Positions 51,860 through 61,666 of a stretch of DNA of 64,000 nt are shown here, in pieces. Each line of letters opens with the position of its first letter. Positions within the stretch are counted from its first letter, which is position 1. Source of the stretch: an uncultured Alphaproteobacteria bacterium (GTDB lineage: Bacteria > Pseudomonadota > Alphaproteobacteria > HIMB59); the NCBI GenBank assembly GCA_902591315.1, contig CACJAI010000002.1, positions 1 to 64,000 of the forward strand. The letters run 5' to 3'. The notes beneath the pieces were generated by a model. The model searched no databases and was not told where the DNA came from. It worked only from the letters and a program-made list of their open reading frames with translations. A program made the position numbers and the translations under genes.

Positions 51860-52474
51860 ATGTTTGAGTTATTCGCAGACTCAACTCCAAATGCAAGAAA
51901 AATTTCAATAATGTTAGAGGAGATTAATGAGAGTTATGATTTGACTTTAATTAATTTAAATAAGGGTGAACAATTCAACGAGGAGTTTAAAAAAATTTCT
52001 CCATTTTCAAAAATTCCTGTTTTAAGACATGATAATAAGACCATATTTGAGTCTGGTGCTATCTTAATTTACTTGGCAAATTTATCTGGAGAATTTTATG
52101 GCTCAAATCAAAGTTTAACAACCCAGTGGTTGATGGCTCAAATGGGTTATATAGGCCCTATGTTAGGTCAGCATCATCAATTTCATCATTATAACCCTGG
52201 TAAAAGTGATTTTGGTGAAGATAGATATTTTAAAATTTCAGAAACGATATACAAAAATTTAGACGATCATTTATCTATAAATGAATATTTGGCAAATGAA
52301 TATTCAATTGCAGATATTGCAACATTTCCTTGGATCGCTAGACACCCAATTCATGATATAGGTCTGAATAAATACATCAATCTATTGCGATGGTATAATC
52401 AAATATCACTTAGACCTGCTGTCTTAAAGGGATATGATCTATTTAAAGATGGCTCAATACCACCACCCGCGTAA
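51860..52474 (+). CDS. Glutathione S-transferase family protein
   Basis: A 204-residue GST. The N-terminal thioredoxin-like domain has MFELFADSTPNARKISIMLEE (helix a1 with T8-type catalytic position), cis-proline IPVL and the glutathione gamma-glutamyl site FESGAILIYLA; the helical domain holds YSIADIATFPW. It resembles the YfcG/YghU type, which acts on glutathione-linked or disulfide substrates. It follows the small membrane protein directly. Confidence 0.88.
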   Translation: MFELFADSTPNARKISIMLEEINESYDLTLINLNKGEQFNEEFKKISPFSKIPVLRHDNKTIFESGAILIYLANLSGEFYGSNQSLTTQWLMAQMGYIGPMLGQHHQFHHYNPGKSDFGEDRYFKISETIYKNLDDHLSINEYLANEYSIADIATFPWIARHPIHDIGLNKYINLLRWYNQISLRPAVLKGYDLFKDGSIPPPA

Positions 52475-52479
52475 TCAAA

Positions 52480-52818
52480 ATGAAAGTATACTTTAATGGT
52501 TCATGTAATATTTGTAATGCAGAGATAAGTCACTATAAAAAGAAAACCTTAGATATAAACTATGTTGATATTTCAAAAAATAAAGATGAACATATAAATC
52601 ATCTCTCCAAAAAAGATTTATTTAGAAGAATGCATGTATATCATGATGGAAAAATTTTTTCTGGATCAGAGTCCTTTTTAGTTTTATGGGATACAATTCC
52701 AAGATGGAGATACCTGTCTTTATTGTTGAAGCTACCATTATTTAGACAACTATGGAAAATTGCATACGAAGGGTTAGCTTTACTACTTTATTTGAAAAAC
52801 AAAAAGAAGATTGAGTAG
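52480..52818 (+). CDS. DCC-family thiol-disulfide oxidoreductase
   Basis: A 112-residue protein. The DCC motif near the N-terminus is NGSCNICNAEI (the first residue N instead of the usual D), followed by the family's DISKNKDEHINHLSKKDLFRRMHVY and the GSESFLVLWDTIPRWRYLSLLLKLP segment. DCC proteins use the CxxC in redox reactions, possibly reducing disulfides in the cytoplasm. It closes the operon with the GST gene, 5 nt behind it. Confidence 0.82.
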   Translation: MKVYFNGSCNICNAEISHYKKKTLDINYVDISKNKDEHINHLSKKDLFRRMHVYHDGKIFSGSESFLVLWDTIPRWRYLSLLLKLPLFRQLWKIAYEGLALLLYLKNKKKIE

Positions 52819-52852
52819 AACCATTCTTGAAGAAAACCACAAGAATGGTTCT
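52817..52852 (+). terminator. Perfect 13-bp hairpin after the DCC gene
   Basis: AGAACCATTCTTG (52817-52829) and CAAGAATGGTTCT (52840-52852) pair over 13 bp with a 10-nt loop, one of the longest perfect stems in the window. It begins inside the DCC stop codon. No T-tract follows; the strand continues GGAGGATTAAGG. It lies between the + strand GST/DCC operon and the - strand folC gene, where both transcripts end, so a bidirectional transcription end or mRNA-stabilising 3' hairpin is the likely role. Confidence 0.65.
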
Positions 52853-52965
52853 GGAGGATTAAGGTTAGTTATTAATTATTACTTTTTTTGAGAAAAATTA
52901 GATCAATCAATATATTTTTATAAATGGGGATATTTTTGCTATTTGGCACTATATAGCGAGAAAAT

Positions 52966-54213
52966 CTAATTTTTTAAACGATTTAATTTTATCACTTCAC
53001 CAATAAAATATAATGATCCTCCAAAATAAATTGTGGTCTGATTTGATGAGAGTTTATTAATCATTTTAAATGAATCTGTTAAGGAATTTGCAAAATAGAG
53101 CTTAAGGTATTTGGGCATCAGATCCTCAGTAATAGAGTTTTCCTCATTCATTTTAACAACAATTATTTTATTGAAATGATTTGATAAGTTAGAGAGCATT
53201 TGAGTATATTTTTTATTATTTAAAAAAGAGCATATGAGTATTTTCCTATTCTTTGGTAATGATTTAATTAATGCTTTCATGCCATCGATATTGTGAAAGC
53301 CATCTAAGTAAATATTCTTATATTTCTTTATTTTTTTATTTAAAAGTCCGCTCTTAATTTGCTGCAATCTCCCAGGCCACTCACAATTCATCAACGCTTT
53401 TTCTGTTTTTTCTATTACAAATTTTTCTTTCAATATATTCCTCGCTAAATGTATTGCTAATCCAGCATTAATTAATTGATGTGATCCTAATAAACTTAAT
53501 TTTGATAAATTAACTCTTATATCATTCGATAAATAAAAATTAGATTTTATTTTCCAATGAATATTAAATAGATTTGCAGTTAATTTTCTTTTTTTTAATT
53601 GTGACTTAATATATTTCATAACATTTGTTTTCTGTCGATTAATAAAAATCGTACTTTTTGGATTTAATATTCCTAATTTCTCAAAAGCAATTTGATACAA
53701 TGAATTTCCTAAATAATCTTGATGATCTAAAGAAATTGGAGTAATAGCTGCATACTTTGATTTTTTTAAAATATTTGTAGCATCAAACCTTCCTCCAAGC
53801 CCAACTTCTAATATTAGATAGTCAGCTTTATGATCTTGAAAAGCTTTAAACGCCGCCGCAGTAGTGATTTCAAAAAATGTTATCAAATTTCCTTCATTTT
53901 TATCTTCGCAAAACTTCAAATATTTTAATAATTTTTGATTGGAAATTTCTTTAGATCTTAATTGAATTCTTTCATTAAATTTTACTAGGTGAGGAGTGGA
54001 GTACACGTGTGTTGAATAATCATGATGATTGAGAATTGATTTTAAAATAGCTGCTGTTGAGCCTTTTCCATTAGTACCAGCTATATGAATGACTTTGGGC
54101 AGTAAATTTTCATCAAAATTGATTTTCTTTAAAAGTTTTTTAATTCTCCCTAAAGATAAATCTGAAAATTTTGGATGTAGATTTAGTAGTCTTTGAAAAA
54201 TGGGATCTTTCAA
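52966..54213 (-). CDS. folC: Bifunctional folylpolyglutamate synthase/dihydrofolate synthase FolC
   Basis: A 415-residue Mur-ligase-like enzyme. The ATP loop is GTNGKGS (46-52), STPHLVKFNERIQL follows, and ITPISLDHQDYLG and YLDGFHNIDGM are family blocks. It adds glutamate to dihydropteroate and to folates. Its position after accD (5 nt) is the common trpA-accD-folC order. It is the last gene of the - strand operon. Confidence 0.93.
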   Translation of the reverse strand: MKDPIFQRLLNLHPKFSDLSLGRIKKLLKKINFDENLLPKVIHIAGTNGKGSTAAILKSILNHHDYSTHVYSTPHLVKFNERIQLRSKEISNQKLLKYLKFCEDKNEGNLITFFEITTAAAFKAFQDHKADYLILEVGLGGRFDATNILKKSKYAAITPISLDHQDYLGNSLYQIAFEKLGILNPKSTIFINRQKTNVMKYIKSQLKKRKLTANLFNIHWKIKSNFYLSNDIRVNLSKLSLLGSHQLINAGLAIHLARNILKEKFVIEKTEKALMNCEWPGRLQQIKSGLLNKKIKKYKNIYLDGFHNIDGMKALIKSLPKNRKILICSFLNNKKYTQMLSNLSNHFNKIIVVKMNEENSITEDLMPKYLKLYFANSLTDSFKMINKLSSNQTTIYFGGSLYFIGEVIKLNRLKN

Positions 54214-54217
54214 GAAT

Positions 54218-55063
54218 TTATTTTTTTACGAATGATAAAACTTTTGAAAGTGTTTGACTTAATTCTTTTCGATGGACAACCATATCAACCATTCCGTGTT
54301 CAAGAAGATATTCCGCTGTTTGAAAATCCTCAGGTAATTGTTCTTTGATTGTCTCTTCGATAACTCTTTTTCCAGCAAAACCAATCATACTTCCTTTTTC
54401 AGCAATGATAATATCTCCAAGCATCGCAAACGAAGCACTCACACCTCCAGTGGTAGGGTGAGTTAGAACACTCACGTAAGGAATTTTATTTTGATCTAGC
54501 ATATTTACAGCTGCAACTGTTTTAGGTAGTTGCATTAAACTTACAATACCTTCTTGCATCCTTGCACCTCCTGAGGAAGCAACAGATATAAATGGACAAT
54601 TCAAATCAACAGCGTTTTGACAACCAATTTTAAATGCTTCGCCAACAAATTGACCCATTGAACCACCCATAAAATTAAAATCTAAAATAAAAACTACAAC
54701 TTTTGTGCTTCCAATTTCACCTTTAGCTAAAATGGCGGCATCTTTTTGATCAGTTTTTTTTTGTGCAGCTTTCATCCTGTCTGTGTATTTTTTAAGATCT
54801 TTAAATTTTAGAGGATCATTATTTTCAAAAGGTACCTCGATTAATTCATAATTTTCGTTATCAAATAAATTTTTTAATCTACTATTTACATCCATCCCCA
54901 TATGAAAGTCACAATATGAACAAACATTTAGATTTTCTTTTAAATCACTTACATACAAGGTTCTTTCTCCACATCCACACTTGGTCCATAAATCAGACGG
55001 AGGATCTTTGCGATTAACAAGGGAGCTTAATTTAGGTTTTACATAATCTGTGAGCCAGTTCAT
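54218..55063 (-). CDS. accD: Acetyl-CoA carboxylase carboxyltransferase subunit beta AccD
   Basis: A 281-residue AccD. The N-terminal zinc-ribbon region has C29, C31, C48 and C51; the first pair is spaced CxC rather than the usual CxxC, which may alter or remove zinc binding. The carboxyltransferase core includes GGSMGQFVGEAF, ISVASSGGARMQEG and LTHPTTGGVSASFA. It transfers the carboxyl group to acetyl-CoA with AccA. It follows trpA by 2 nt. Confidence 0.93.
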   Translation of the reverse strand: MNWLTDYVKPKLSSLVNRKDPPSDLWTKCGCGERTLYVSDLKENLNVCSYCDFHMGMDVNSRLKNLFDNENYELIEVPFENNDPLKFKDLKKYTDRMKAAQKKTDQKDAAILAKGEIGSTKVVVFILDFNFMGGSMGQFVGEAFKIGCQNAVDLNCPFISVASSGGARMQEGIVSLMQLPKTVAAVNMLDQNKIPYVSVLTHPTTGGVSASFAMLGDIIIAEKGSMIGFAGKRVIEETIKEQLPEDFQTAEYLLEHGMVDMVVHRKELSQTLSKVLSFVKK

Positions 55064-55065
55064 TT

Positions 55066-55842
55066 TTAGATCTTAACTTCTTGAATAAATTTTTTAAGGC
55101 TTTTAAGGTACTTATTAAAATCCATCTTTATATCAAAATATTTTTGAATTAGAGCTGAGCCAATTATAACACCATCTGCATTTGTTTTTTTGGATATATC
55201 AATAACATCTTTTTTAGACTTGATCCCAAATCCAACTAAAACAGGAACAGAAGACATTTTTTTTATAGATTTAACATTTTTATTTATTTCTTTGTAATCT
55301 AATTTATTTGAACCTGTAATTCCAGTTGCAGATATATAATAAATGAAACCTTTTGAATTTTTTAGAAGTTTTTGAGATCTTTTTTTATCAGTCATTGGAG
55401 AAATTAACTTGATCAAGTGTATGTTATTTTTAGACAATGACCTTTTGATTGCATCTTCTTCTTCAAAAGGCAAATCAACAATTATTATACCATCGACAAT
55501 ACTTTTAATATTTTTTATGAATTTATTTAATCCAAATTTACGGACAGTATTTAAATAACACATAATAACAAAAGAGGTATTATTTTTAGATTTATTAAAT
55601 TCTTTAATTAAATTAAGTGATTGTTGTGTTGATAATTTTGATCTAAGTGCAAGTTTATTTGCCTCTTGGATAATAGGGCCATCTGCCATCGGATCAGAAA
55701 AGGGAAGCCCAAACTCAATAATATCTGGTTGATGAGATAACATTTCATTAAAAACCTTTTTACTTTGATTTAGTGTAGGAAACCCACACGTCATAAATAA
55801 CGAGAGTATTTTTTTTTTAGGAAGAGAGTCTAGATTATTCAT
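55066..55842 (-). CDS. trpA: Tryptophan synthase alpha subunit TrpA
   Basis: A 258-residue TIM-barrel enzyme. [20 protein letters not shown] includes the catalytic region (conserved E is replaced in position by the acidic residue in IIEFGLPF), [13 protein letters not shown] is the phosphate loop and LVGFGIKS another signature. It cleaves indole-3-glycerol phosphate. I chose the ATG at 55842 because AGGA lies 10 nt upstream; the in-frame ATG at 55848 and TTG at 55851 are too close to it. It overlaps the trpB end by 8 nt. Confidence 0.93.
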   Translation of the reverse strand: MNNLDSLPKKKILSLFMTCGFPTLNQSKKVFNEMLSHQPDIIEFGLPFSDPMADGPIIQEANKLALRSKLSTQQSLNLIKEFNKSKNNTSFVIMCYLNTVRKFGLNKFIKNIKSIVDGIIIVDLPFEEEDAIKRSLSKNNIHLIKLISPMTDKKRSQKLLKNSKGFIYYISATGITGSNKLDYKEINKNVKSIKKMSSVPVLVGFGIKSKKDVIDISKKTNADGVIIGSALIQKYFDIKMDFNKYLKSLKKFIQEVKI

Positions 55843-57040
55843 CTGCATCAAATCCTATTGCTTTAGCTGCAGTAAATAAATCTTTATCACCTCGTCCACA
55901 CAAATTTAAAATTACAACTTTGTTTTTTTGTTTATTTTTAAATGCTTTAATTAAGTAGGCTAGGGCATGGGAAGGCTCTAGTGCAGGAATAATTCCCTCT
56001 AGTTTTGAACATATTTGAAATGCTTCAAGAGCTTCTTTATCAGTTATACCAAAGTATTTAACTCTTTTAATATCCTTTAAGTAGGAGTGTTCAGGCCCCA
56101 CACCAGGATAATCGAGGCCAGCAGAAATAGAATGAGCCTCTTTTATTTGCCCATCATTGTCTTGTAAGACATAACTGTAACTACCATGTAAAATACCGGG
56201 AGTTCCAGATGTCATTGTAGCAGCTGTTTCTTCTGTTTTGGCGCCTTTACCAGCTGCTTCAACTCCAATAATCTTTACATTTTTATCATTCAAAAATGGA
56301 TAAAACAAACCCATGGCATTTGACCCCCCTCCAACACAAGCAATTAAATAATCTGGTAGTTTTTTCTCTACTTTTAATATTTGTTCTCTGGCTTCTTTTC
56401 CAATTACAGACTGAAAATCTCTTACCATTTTCGGATAGGGGTGAGGACCTGCGGTAGAACCGATAATATAAAAAGTATCTCTAACGTTTTTAATCCAATC
56501 TCTCAAAGCTTCATTCATAGCATCTTTTAAAGATTTACTGCCAGACTCAACAGGAATAATGGTGGCCCCCAGAAGCTTCATTCTAAAAACATTAGGTTTT
56601 TGTCTTTCGATATCTTTTGACCCCATGTAAATATAACAAGGAAGACCAAAAAGAGCACAAACAGTAGCTGTAGCGACTCCATGTTGTCCAGCACCTGTTT
56701 CAGCGATAATTCTTGTTTTGCCCATTTTTTTTGCTAGGAGTATTTGTCCTAAGCAATTATTGATTTTATGGGCACCTGTATGATTTAGCTCATCTCTTTT
56801 AAAATATACTTTTGGTCCATTAATATATTTAGATAAATTTTTAGCATAGTGCAACGAAGAGGGTCTACCTACATAGTTTTTAAAAAGATCATTTAGTTCT
56901 TTTTTAAATTTTTTATCTTTTTGAATTTTTTTGTAAGATTTATCTAAATTTAATAATAGTGGCATTAATGTTTCTGAAACATACATTCCACCAAACTCAC
57001 CAAATCTTCCAATAGTGCTAGGTTGTTTATATTTTTTCAT
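55835..57040 (-). CDS. trpB: Tryptophan synthase beta subunit TrpB
   Basis: A 401-residue PLP enzyme. The N-terminus [17 protein letters not shown], the PLP lysine in HTGAHKINN, and the PLP-phosphate loop GGGSNAMG are classic TrpB1 signatures; the COMM domain and EPSHALAYL follow. It condenses indole with serine. Its ATG overlaps the trpF stop by 1 nt. Confidence 0.95.
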   Translation of the reverse strand: MKKYKQPSTIGRFGEFGGMYVSETLMPLLLNLDKSYKKIQKDKKFKKELNDLFKNYVGRPSSLHYAKNLSKYINGPKVYFKRDELNHTGAHKINNCLGQILLAKKMGKTRIIAETGAGQHGVATATVCALFGLPCYIYMGSKDIERQKPNVFRMKLLGATIIPVESGSKSLKDAMNEALRDWIKNVRDTFYIIGSTAGPHPYPKMVRDFQSVIGKEAREQILKVEKKLPDYLIACVGGGSNAMGLFYPFLNDKNVKIIGVEAAGKGAKTEETAATMTSGTPGILHGSYSYVLQDNDGQIKEAHSISAGLDYPGVGPEHSYLKDIKRVKYFGITDKEALEAFQICSKLEGIIPALEPSHALAYLIKAFKNKQKNKVVILNLCGRGDKDLFTAAKAIGFDADE

Positions 57041-57666
57041 TAATTATAAATTGATGAAAGAATGCCGTCTATCAAAGTAAGGCTTTTTTCACCTGGTTGT
57101 TCCTCTACACCAGAATTTATATCAACAAAATCCGCACCTGTTAAGTTAATTGCCTTTTTGATATTAGTGACATTTAGACCTCCTGATAAAATATAAGGAA
57201 GTTTTTTAATATTTTTAAAATCAGACCAATCCCAAGTTTTATTGTTTCCTCCAGGCATCTGTTTTGAAGAGGGCTTCGCTTCAATAAGGAACTGATCTAC
57301 ATTTATCAACTCAGTCTTTTTAAAATCCTCTGGGGATATTGATTTATATATATTTTTCTTAAAATTATTTTTAACTTCGCTTATGAAGTTTTGATCTTCA
57401 TTCCCATGAAGTTGAATTGTATCAAAATCAAAAACTTCTAATCTATTTTTAATTTCATCAATTGATGGATTAACAAAAACACCCACAAATTTATCTTTAT
57501 GTGATTTAAAATATTGGTTAACAAGAGATAGTGTGTCCATATTAATAAACCTTGGACTCTTTTCATAAAAAATTAATCCTTGATAAGAAATATTTAAATC
57601 AAGACAGTGATTAATAATAGCTGGATTATTTTGTCCACAAATTTTTATTTTTATTTTGTTCGCCAT
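57040..57666 (-). CDS. trpF: Phosphoribosylanthranilate isomerase TrpF
   Basis: A 208-residue TIM-barrel protein. KIKICGQNN (catalytic Cys), [18 protein letters not shown] and the phosphate site [10 protein letters not shown] match TrpF; the C-terminal [16 protein letters not shown] is also diagnostic. It performs the third step of tryptophan synthesis. Its start lies 41 nt inside the end of pyrF, in another frame; since KIKICG must be near the N-terminus, the overlap is real. Confidence 0.92.
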   Translation of the reverse strand: MANKIKIKICGQNNPAIINHCLDLNISYQGLIFYEKSPRFINMDTLSLVNQYFKSHKDKFVGVFVNPSIDEIKNRLEVFDFDTIQLHGNEDQNFISEVKNNFKKNIYKSISPEDFKKTELINVDQFLIEAKPSSKQMPGGNNKTWDWSDFKNIKKLPYILSGGLNVTNIKKAINLTGADFVDINSGVEEQPGEKSLTLIDGILSSIYN

Positions 57667-58333
57667 ATTCTTTTAACAAATCTAAGGGTTTTTTGCTTTC
57701 TATTAATTCTCTACCTATTACAACAAAGCTTGCACCATCTTGTAAAGCATTATGAGCAAAAGCAACTCTTTTTTGATCATCATTTCTAGCAAACATTTTT
57801 ACACCAGGTGTTATTTTAATTAATTTATTATATTTTCTTAAAACTTTCAGGTCATGACCTGAACAAATAAGGCCATGAATGTTTACATTATTTGCAATTT
57901 TAGTAAATTTTTTTACAAGTTTTTGCGTATTTCTCTCTTTATATATTTTTTCGCTATCTTTTCCATCTAAGCTCGTCAATAATGTTACACCTAAGATTTT
58001 AGTTTTAAGTTTATTTTTTTTAATAGAGTTGAATGCAGCTTTTATCATCTCGTTACCTCCAGATATATGCAAAGTAAGAAAATCAGGATTTACATTCGAT
58101 AAAGAGTCAATTGCACTACTAACTGTATTAGGGATATCATGAAGTTTTAAATCAAGAAATAATTTGCTTTTTTTCTTTTTGATTTCTGAAATAAGCTCAC
58201 TTGAACGTTGATTATAGAAAGACCTATAACCAACTTTAAAACCATACACATGGCGATGGAGTTCATTTACAATTCTTATATTTTGAACATTAGATTTGAG
58301 ATCTAAAGCAATAAAAGATTTAAATTTTTTCAT
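57626..58333 (-). CDS. pyrF: Orotidine 5'-phosphate decarboxylase PyrF
   Basis: A 235-residue TIM-barrel enzyme. ALDLKS near the N-terminus and the catalytic LDLKLHDIPNTV (D-K-x-x-D array) are decisive; ITPGVKM and VVIGRELIES form the phosphate site. It makes UMP. It overlaps the IHF gene upstream by 14 nt and trpF downstream by 41 nt. Confidence 0.93.
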   Translation of the reverse strand: MKKFKSFIALDLKSNVQNIRIVNELHRHVYGFKVGYRSFYNQRSSELISEIKKKKSKLFLDLKLHDIPNTVSSAIDSLSNVNPDFLTLHISGGNEMIKAAFNSIKKNKLKTKILGVTLLTSLDGKDSEKIYKERNTQKLVKKFTKIANNVNIHGLICSGHDLKVLRKYNKLIKITPGVKMFARNDDQKRVAFAHNALQDGASFVVIGRELIESKKPLDLLKEYGEQNKNKNLWTK

Positions 58334-58625
58334 TTAATTTTTCGTTTATAACTTCGCTAGTCTTGAATGTAACTTTCCATTTAGGCGGTATATAGATCTT
58401 TTTTTTATTCCTAGGGTCAGTGCCGAACCGAGGTTCCATAAACTTAGACTTAAATATACCAAAATTTCTTAATTCTATAGTTATGTGTTTAGAAATATTA
58501 TTCTTAAGAATTTCAAAAAACTTGTTAAATATAGCTTCGTTAATTTTGGGTGTTAAATCAGTTTCTGACTGTAAGAAAGCCTCTAAAAGATCTGACTTAT
58601 TCTTCTTTGGAGTCCTTATCTTCAT
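58320..58625 (-). CDS. ihfB: Integration host factor beta-like DNA-binding protein (HU/IHF family)
   Basis: A 101-residue HU/IHF-family protein. The helical dimer part (SDLLEAFLQSETDLTPKINEAIFNKFFEILKNNI) is followed by the beta-arm: ELRNFGIFKSKFMEPRFGTDPRNKKKIYIPPKWKVTFKTS, with the intercalating proline in the DPRN turn (GxDPRN in place of GRNP). It bends DNA. Place between rpsA and pyrF is the common alphaproteobacterial order for ihfB. It overlaps the rpsA 3' end by 29 nt. Confidence 0.85.
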   Translation of the reverse strand: MKIRTPKKNKSDLLEAFLQSETDLTPKINEAIFNKFFEILKNNISKHITIELRNFGIFKSKFMEPRFGTDPRNKKKIYIPPKWKVTFKTSEVINEKLNEKI

Positions 58626-60294
58626 CTAAAGCCTTGCCTAGAATATCACCCAAAACAGATCCAGAGGATTTAGAACCATACTTTTCTAGCAAACTTTGCT
58701 CTTCATCGATCTCTAATTGTCGAATTGAGAGAGCAAACTTCCTATTAGTTAGGTCTATAGAGCTTATTTTAGCATCTATTTTTTGTCCTTCATTATATCT
58801 AGATATGTTTTGCTCTTCTTTATTTTTTGAGAGCTCCTTTCTCCTGATAGTAGTTTCAATAAAACTAGCTACCTCAACATCAATTCCATTATTATTTATT
58901 TTAGTTATTGTTGCAGATACAATATCCCCTTTTGACTTGTCTTTAAAAAATTCGTGAAAAGGATCTGCTGATAGTTGTTTTATACCGAAGCTAATTTTCT
59001 CTTTCTCAGGATCAATTTCTAATATTTTTACCTTTATATTCTGCCCTTTTTGATATTTTTTAAGAGTTCTATCTCCATTAGAGTCAGTCCATGAGAGATC
59101 ATTTTTATGGATAAGCCCATCAATGTTTTCATTGAGCTTTGCAAAAATACCGAACTCTGTAATATTTTTTATCTCAGTGTCAATTGTTTGATCTTTTTTG
59201 TATTCATTTAAAATATTTTCCCAAGGATTTGGTTCAGTTTGTTTTATTCCAAGGCTTATTCTTTTCTTCTCTTTATCAATCTCTAATATTTTTACTCTAA
59301 TATTAAAACCAACCTCTAGTATTTTATTTGGATGAATATTTTTTTTTGTCCAACTAATATCATTAGAATGGACTAAACCCTCTAAATCTTTATCAGATAA
59401 TTGAACAAAAGCACCATAATCGGTAATATGAGTTATTTTTCCATCATAAATTTCATTGATTTTTATTTTCTCTTCGATTTTTTCCCAAGGGTCATCCTTT
59501 AACTGTTTATAGCCTAAACTAATTTTATCTGAGTCATCTGAAACTTTAAGTATTTTAAAGTCATATTTCTTTCCAACTTCTAATACGTCAGATGGGTGTC
59601 CAATTCTACTCCAAGAAATATCACTTAAGTGTACTAAGCCATCAATACCACCGAGATCAACAAAAGCTCCATAATCTGTAAAAGTTTTTACTTTGCCACT
59701 AACAACTGAATTACTTTCAGATTTTTCTAGTATTTGTGCTTTAATTACTTTTTGCTTCTCTTCAAGAATAGCTTTCCTCGATACGACGATATTTCCTTTA
59801 GAATAATCCATCTTTAGTATTTCAAATGTTTCCTCAGTTTTTATTAAGTGACTTACATCTCTGACTGGACGAACATCTATTTGACTCAGGGGCAAGAATG
59901 CATTGGTACCCATAATTTTTACATATAAACCTGCTTTTGCTTTACCTACTATAAAACCTTTGACTCTCTCTTTGTTGTCATAAAGCTTTTGAAGCTTTTC
60001 CCAGGACTTCATTTTAATTGCTTTTTCGTGGGAGATTTTAACATTGCCCTCTCGATCTTCTAATTTTTCAACAAATACCTCAATTACTTGACCTGTTTTC
60101 AAATCATCAGAAGAGCCAGTGTTGAGAAATTCTTCTTTAGGTATTTGACCTTCACTTTTGTATCCTATATCGACAGTTATATGTTGGTCGCTTATTTTAA
60201 GAATAGTTCCAGAAATTATTTTATTAGCAGAGATGGTTTTTTTGGTATCGAATTGTTGGTCTAGCAATTTACCATATTCGTCGTTAGAAATCAT
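58597..60294 (-). CDS. rpsA: 30S ribosomal protein S1
   Basis: A 565-residue protein with six S1 (OB-fold) repeats, visible as repeated GxVxxxTDYGAFVDLGGIDGLVHLSDISW-like units separated by KKISLGIKQ. It binds mRNA and helps the ribosome initiate. The acidic C-terminal tail ends EDKDSKEE. It follows aroA by 68 nt; the cytidylate kinase gene that normally separates them in alphaproteobacteria is missing here. Confidence 0.95.
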   Translation of the reverse strand: MISNDEYGKLLDQQFDTKKTISANKIISGTILKISDQHITVDIGYKSEGQIPKEEFLNTGSSDDLKTGQVIEVFVEKLEDREGNVKISHEKAIKMKSWEKLQKLYDNKERVKGFIVGKAKAGLYVKIMGTNAFLPLSQIDVRPVRDVSHLIKTEETFEILKMDYSKGNIVVSRKAILEEKQKVIKAQILEKSESNSVVSGKVKTFTDYGAFVDLGGIDGLVHLSDISWSRIGHPSDVLEVGKKYDFKILKVSDDSDKISLGYKQLKDDPWEKIEEKIKINEIYDGKITHITDYGAFVQLSDKDLEGLVHSNDISWTKKNIHPNKILEVGFNIRVKILEIDKEKKRISLGIKQTEPNPWENILNEYKKDQTIDTEIKNITEFGIFAKLNENIDGLIHKNDLSWTDSNGDRTLKKYQKGQNIKVKILEIDPEKEKISFGIKQLSADPFHEFFKDKSKGDIVSATITKINNNGIDVEVASFIETTIRRKELSKNKEEQNISRYNEGQKIDAKISSIDLTNRKFALSIRQLEIDEEQSLLEKYGSKSSGSVLGDILGKALDEDKDSKEE

Positions 60295-60362
60295 AAGTCA
60301 TGTTTTACCTTTCAAGTTAAGTTAGGTCGTTTTAAAGTTTTATTAGTGTTTTTCAAGAGAAA

Positions 60363-61661
60363 TTAATTAATTAATTTGGATATATGTTTGAAAAAGGTTG
60401 GATAGCTTGTTTTTACGCATGATTTATCTTTTATTATGTTGTTTTTTTCACAAATCATATTAGCGATAAAAAAAGCCATTAAAATTCTATGATCATTTTC
60501 GTGTCTAATAACAGCATCACCCTTTTTGAGTTCATGATTACCATAAATATAAAGATCGAATTTTTGAATCTTAGACTTAACACCAATTTTTTTTAAATTT
60601 TCATGTATAAGTTTCAATCTATTACTTTCTTTAACTGTAAGCTCTTTTAATCCTTTGAATACACTCAAACCTTTAGCAAATGAAGCTGCTATCGATAAAA
60701 TTGGTATCTCATCTATCTGTAGAGGAACATCTATTGATTTTAAAGTGGTTGAATTTAAACTTTTATTTTGTGCTATCTTCAAATCAGCCACGTTTTCATT
60801 ATGAATTTTTCTCCTATTTGTTATTTTAATATTTCCACCCATTGATTTTAAGGTTTTAAGAAATCCAACTCTTGTTTTGTTTAAAAGTATATTTTTAACA
60901 ATTAATTTAGAGCCAGGTTTTAAACACGCAGCAGTTATTAGAAAAGCAGCTGATGAAGGATCTCCTGGTACAGTATATTTAATTGTTTTAAGTTGTTTAT
61001 CATTTATCATATCTATGTATCTATATTTTGAGTCTTCTTTAACCTTAATATTATAACCCATTGATTTGAGCATATTTTCTGTGTGATCTCTTGTTGATTT
61101 AAATTCCTTTACTTTTACTCTTCCATTAGTATTTAAAGCTGAAAGCATGATTGCACTTTTTATCTGAGCCGAGGGAATTGTTATATTAAAATTCAACGGT
61201 ACTGAATTACCAGTGCCCTTAATTTTAATTGGGGGATAAATATTTTTTTTTAATTCGATAACTGCACCTATCTTAGATAAATGTTCTGTGACCCTTCTCA
61301 TTGGTCTTTTACTAAGAGAGCTGTCGCCAATTAAATTTACTTTGATATTATTTGATGCAATTAACCCTGATAATAATCTGATACCAGTACCAGAATTACC
61401 AAAATCTATAGACTGATTGGGTTGAAATAATCCACCTGGTGGCAAACCAAAAACATGGTATTTATTTAAAACTTTTTTTATAGTAACACCCATCAATTTC
61501 ATGGCCCTCAAAGTATTAATTACATCTTCGGCTTCTAATAAATTTGAAATTTCTGATTTACCAATAGCTTGTCCTGATAAGATCAAAATTCTATGACTAA
61601 TTGATTTATCCCCAGGAGGAAGGTATGTGCCATTTATTTTACTTAGATTATTCAGAGGCAT
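60363..61661 (-). CDS. aroA: 3-phosphoshikimate 1-carboxyvinyltransferase (EPSP synthase) AroA
   Basis: A 432-residue EPSP synthase. LPPGDKSISHRILIL is the N-terminal PEP/shikimate motif, FGNSGTGIRLLSG the second, SKRPMRRVTEHL the third, and VKESNRLKLI the C-terminal one. It joins PEP to shikimate-3-phosphate. It begins 5 nt after lptB on the same strand. Confidence 0.95.
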   Translation of the reverse strand: MPLNNLSKINGTYLPPGDKSISHRILILSGQAIGKSEISNLLEAEDVINTLRAMKLMGVTIKKVLNKYHVFGLPPGGLFQPNQSIDFGNSGTGIRLLSGLIASNNIKVNLIGDSSLSKRPMRRVTEHLSKIGAVIELKKNIYPPIKIKGTGNSVPLNFNITIPSAQIKSAIMLSALNTNGRVKVKEFKSTRDHTENMLKSMGYNIKVKEDSKYRYIDMINDKQLKTIKYTVPGDPSSAAFLITAACLKPGSKLIVKNILLNKTRVGFLKTLKSMGGNIKITNRRKIHNENVADLKIAQNKSLNSTTLKSIDVPLQIDEIPILSIAASFAKGLSVFKGLKELTVKESNRLKLIHENLKKIGVKSKIQKFDLYIYGNHELKKGDAVIRHENDHRILMAFFIANMICEKNNIIKDKSCVKTSYPTFFKHISKLIN

Positions 61662-61666
61662 AAAAT

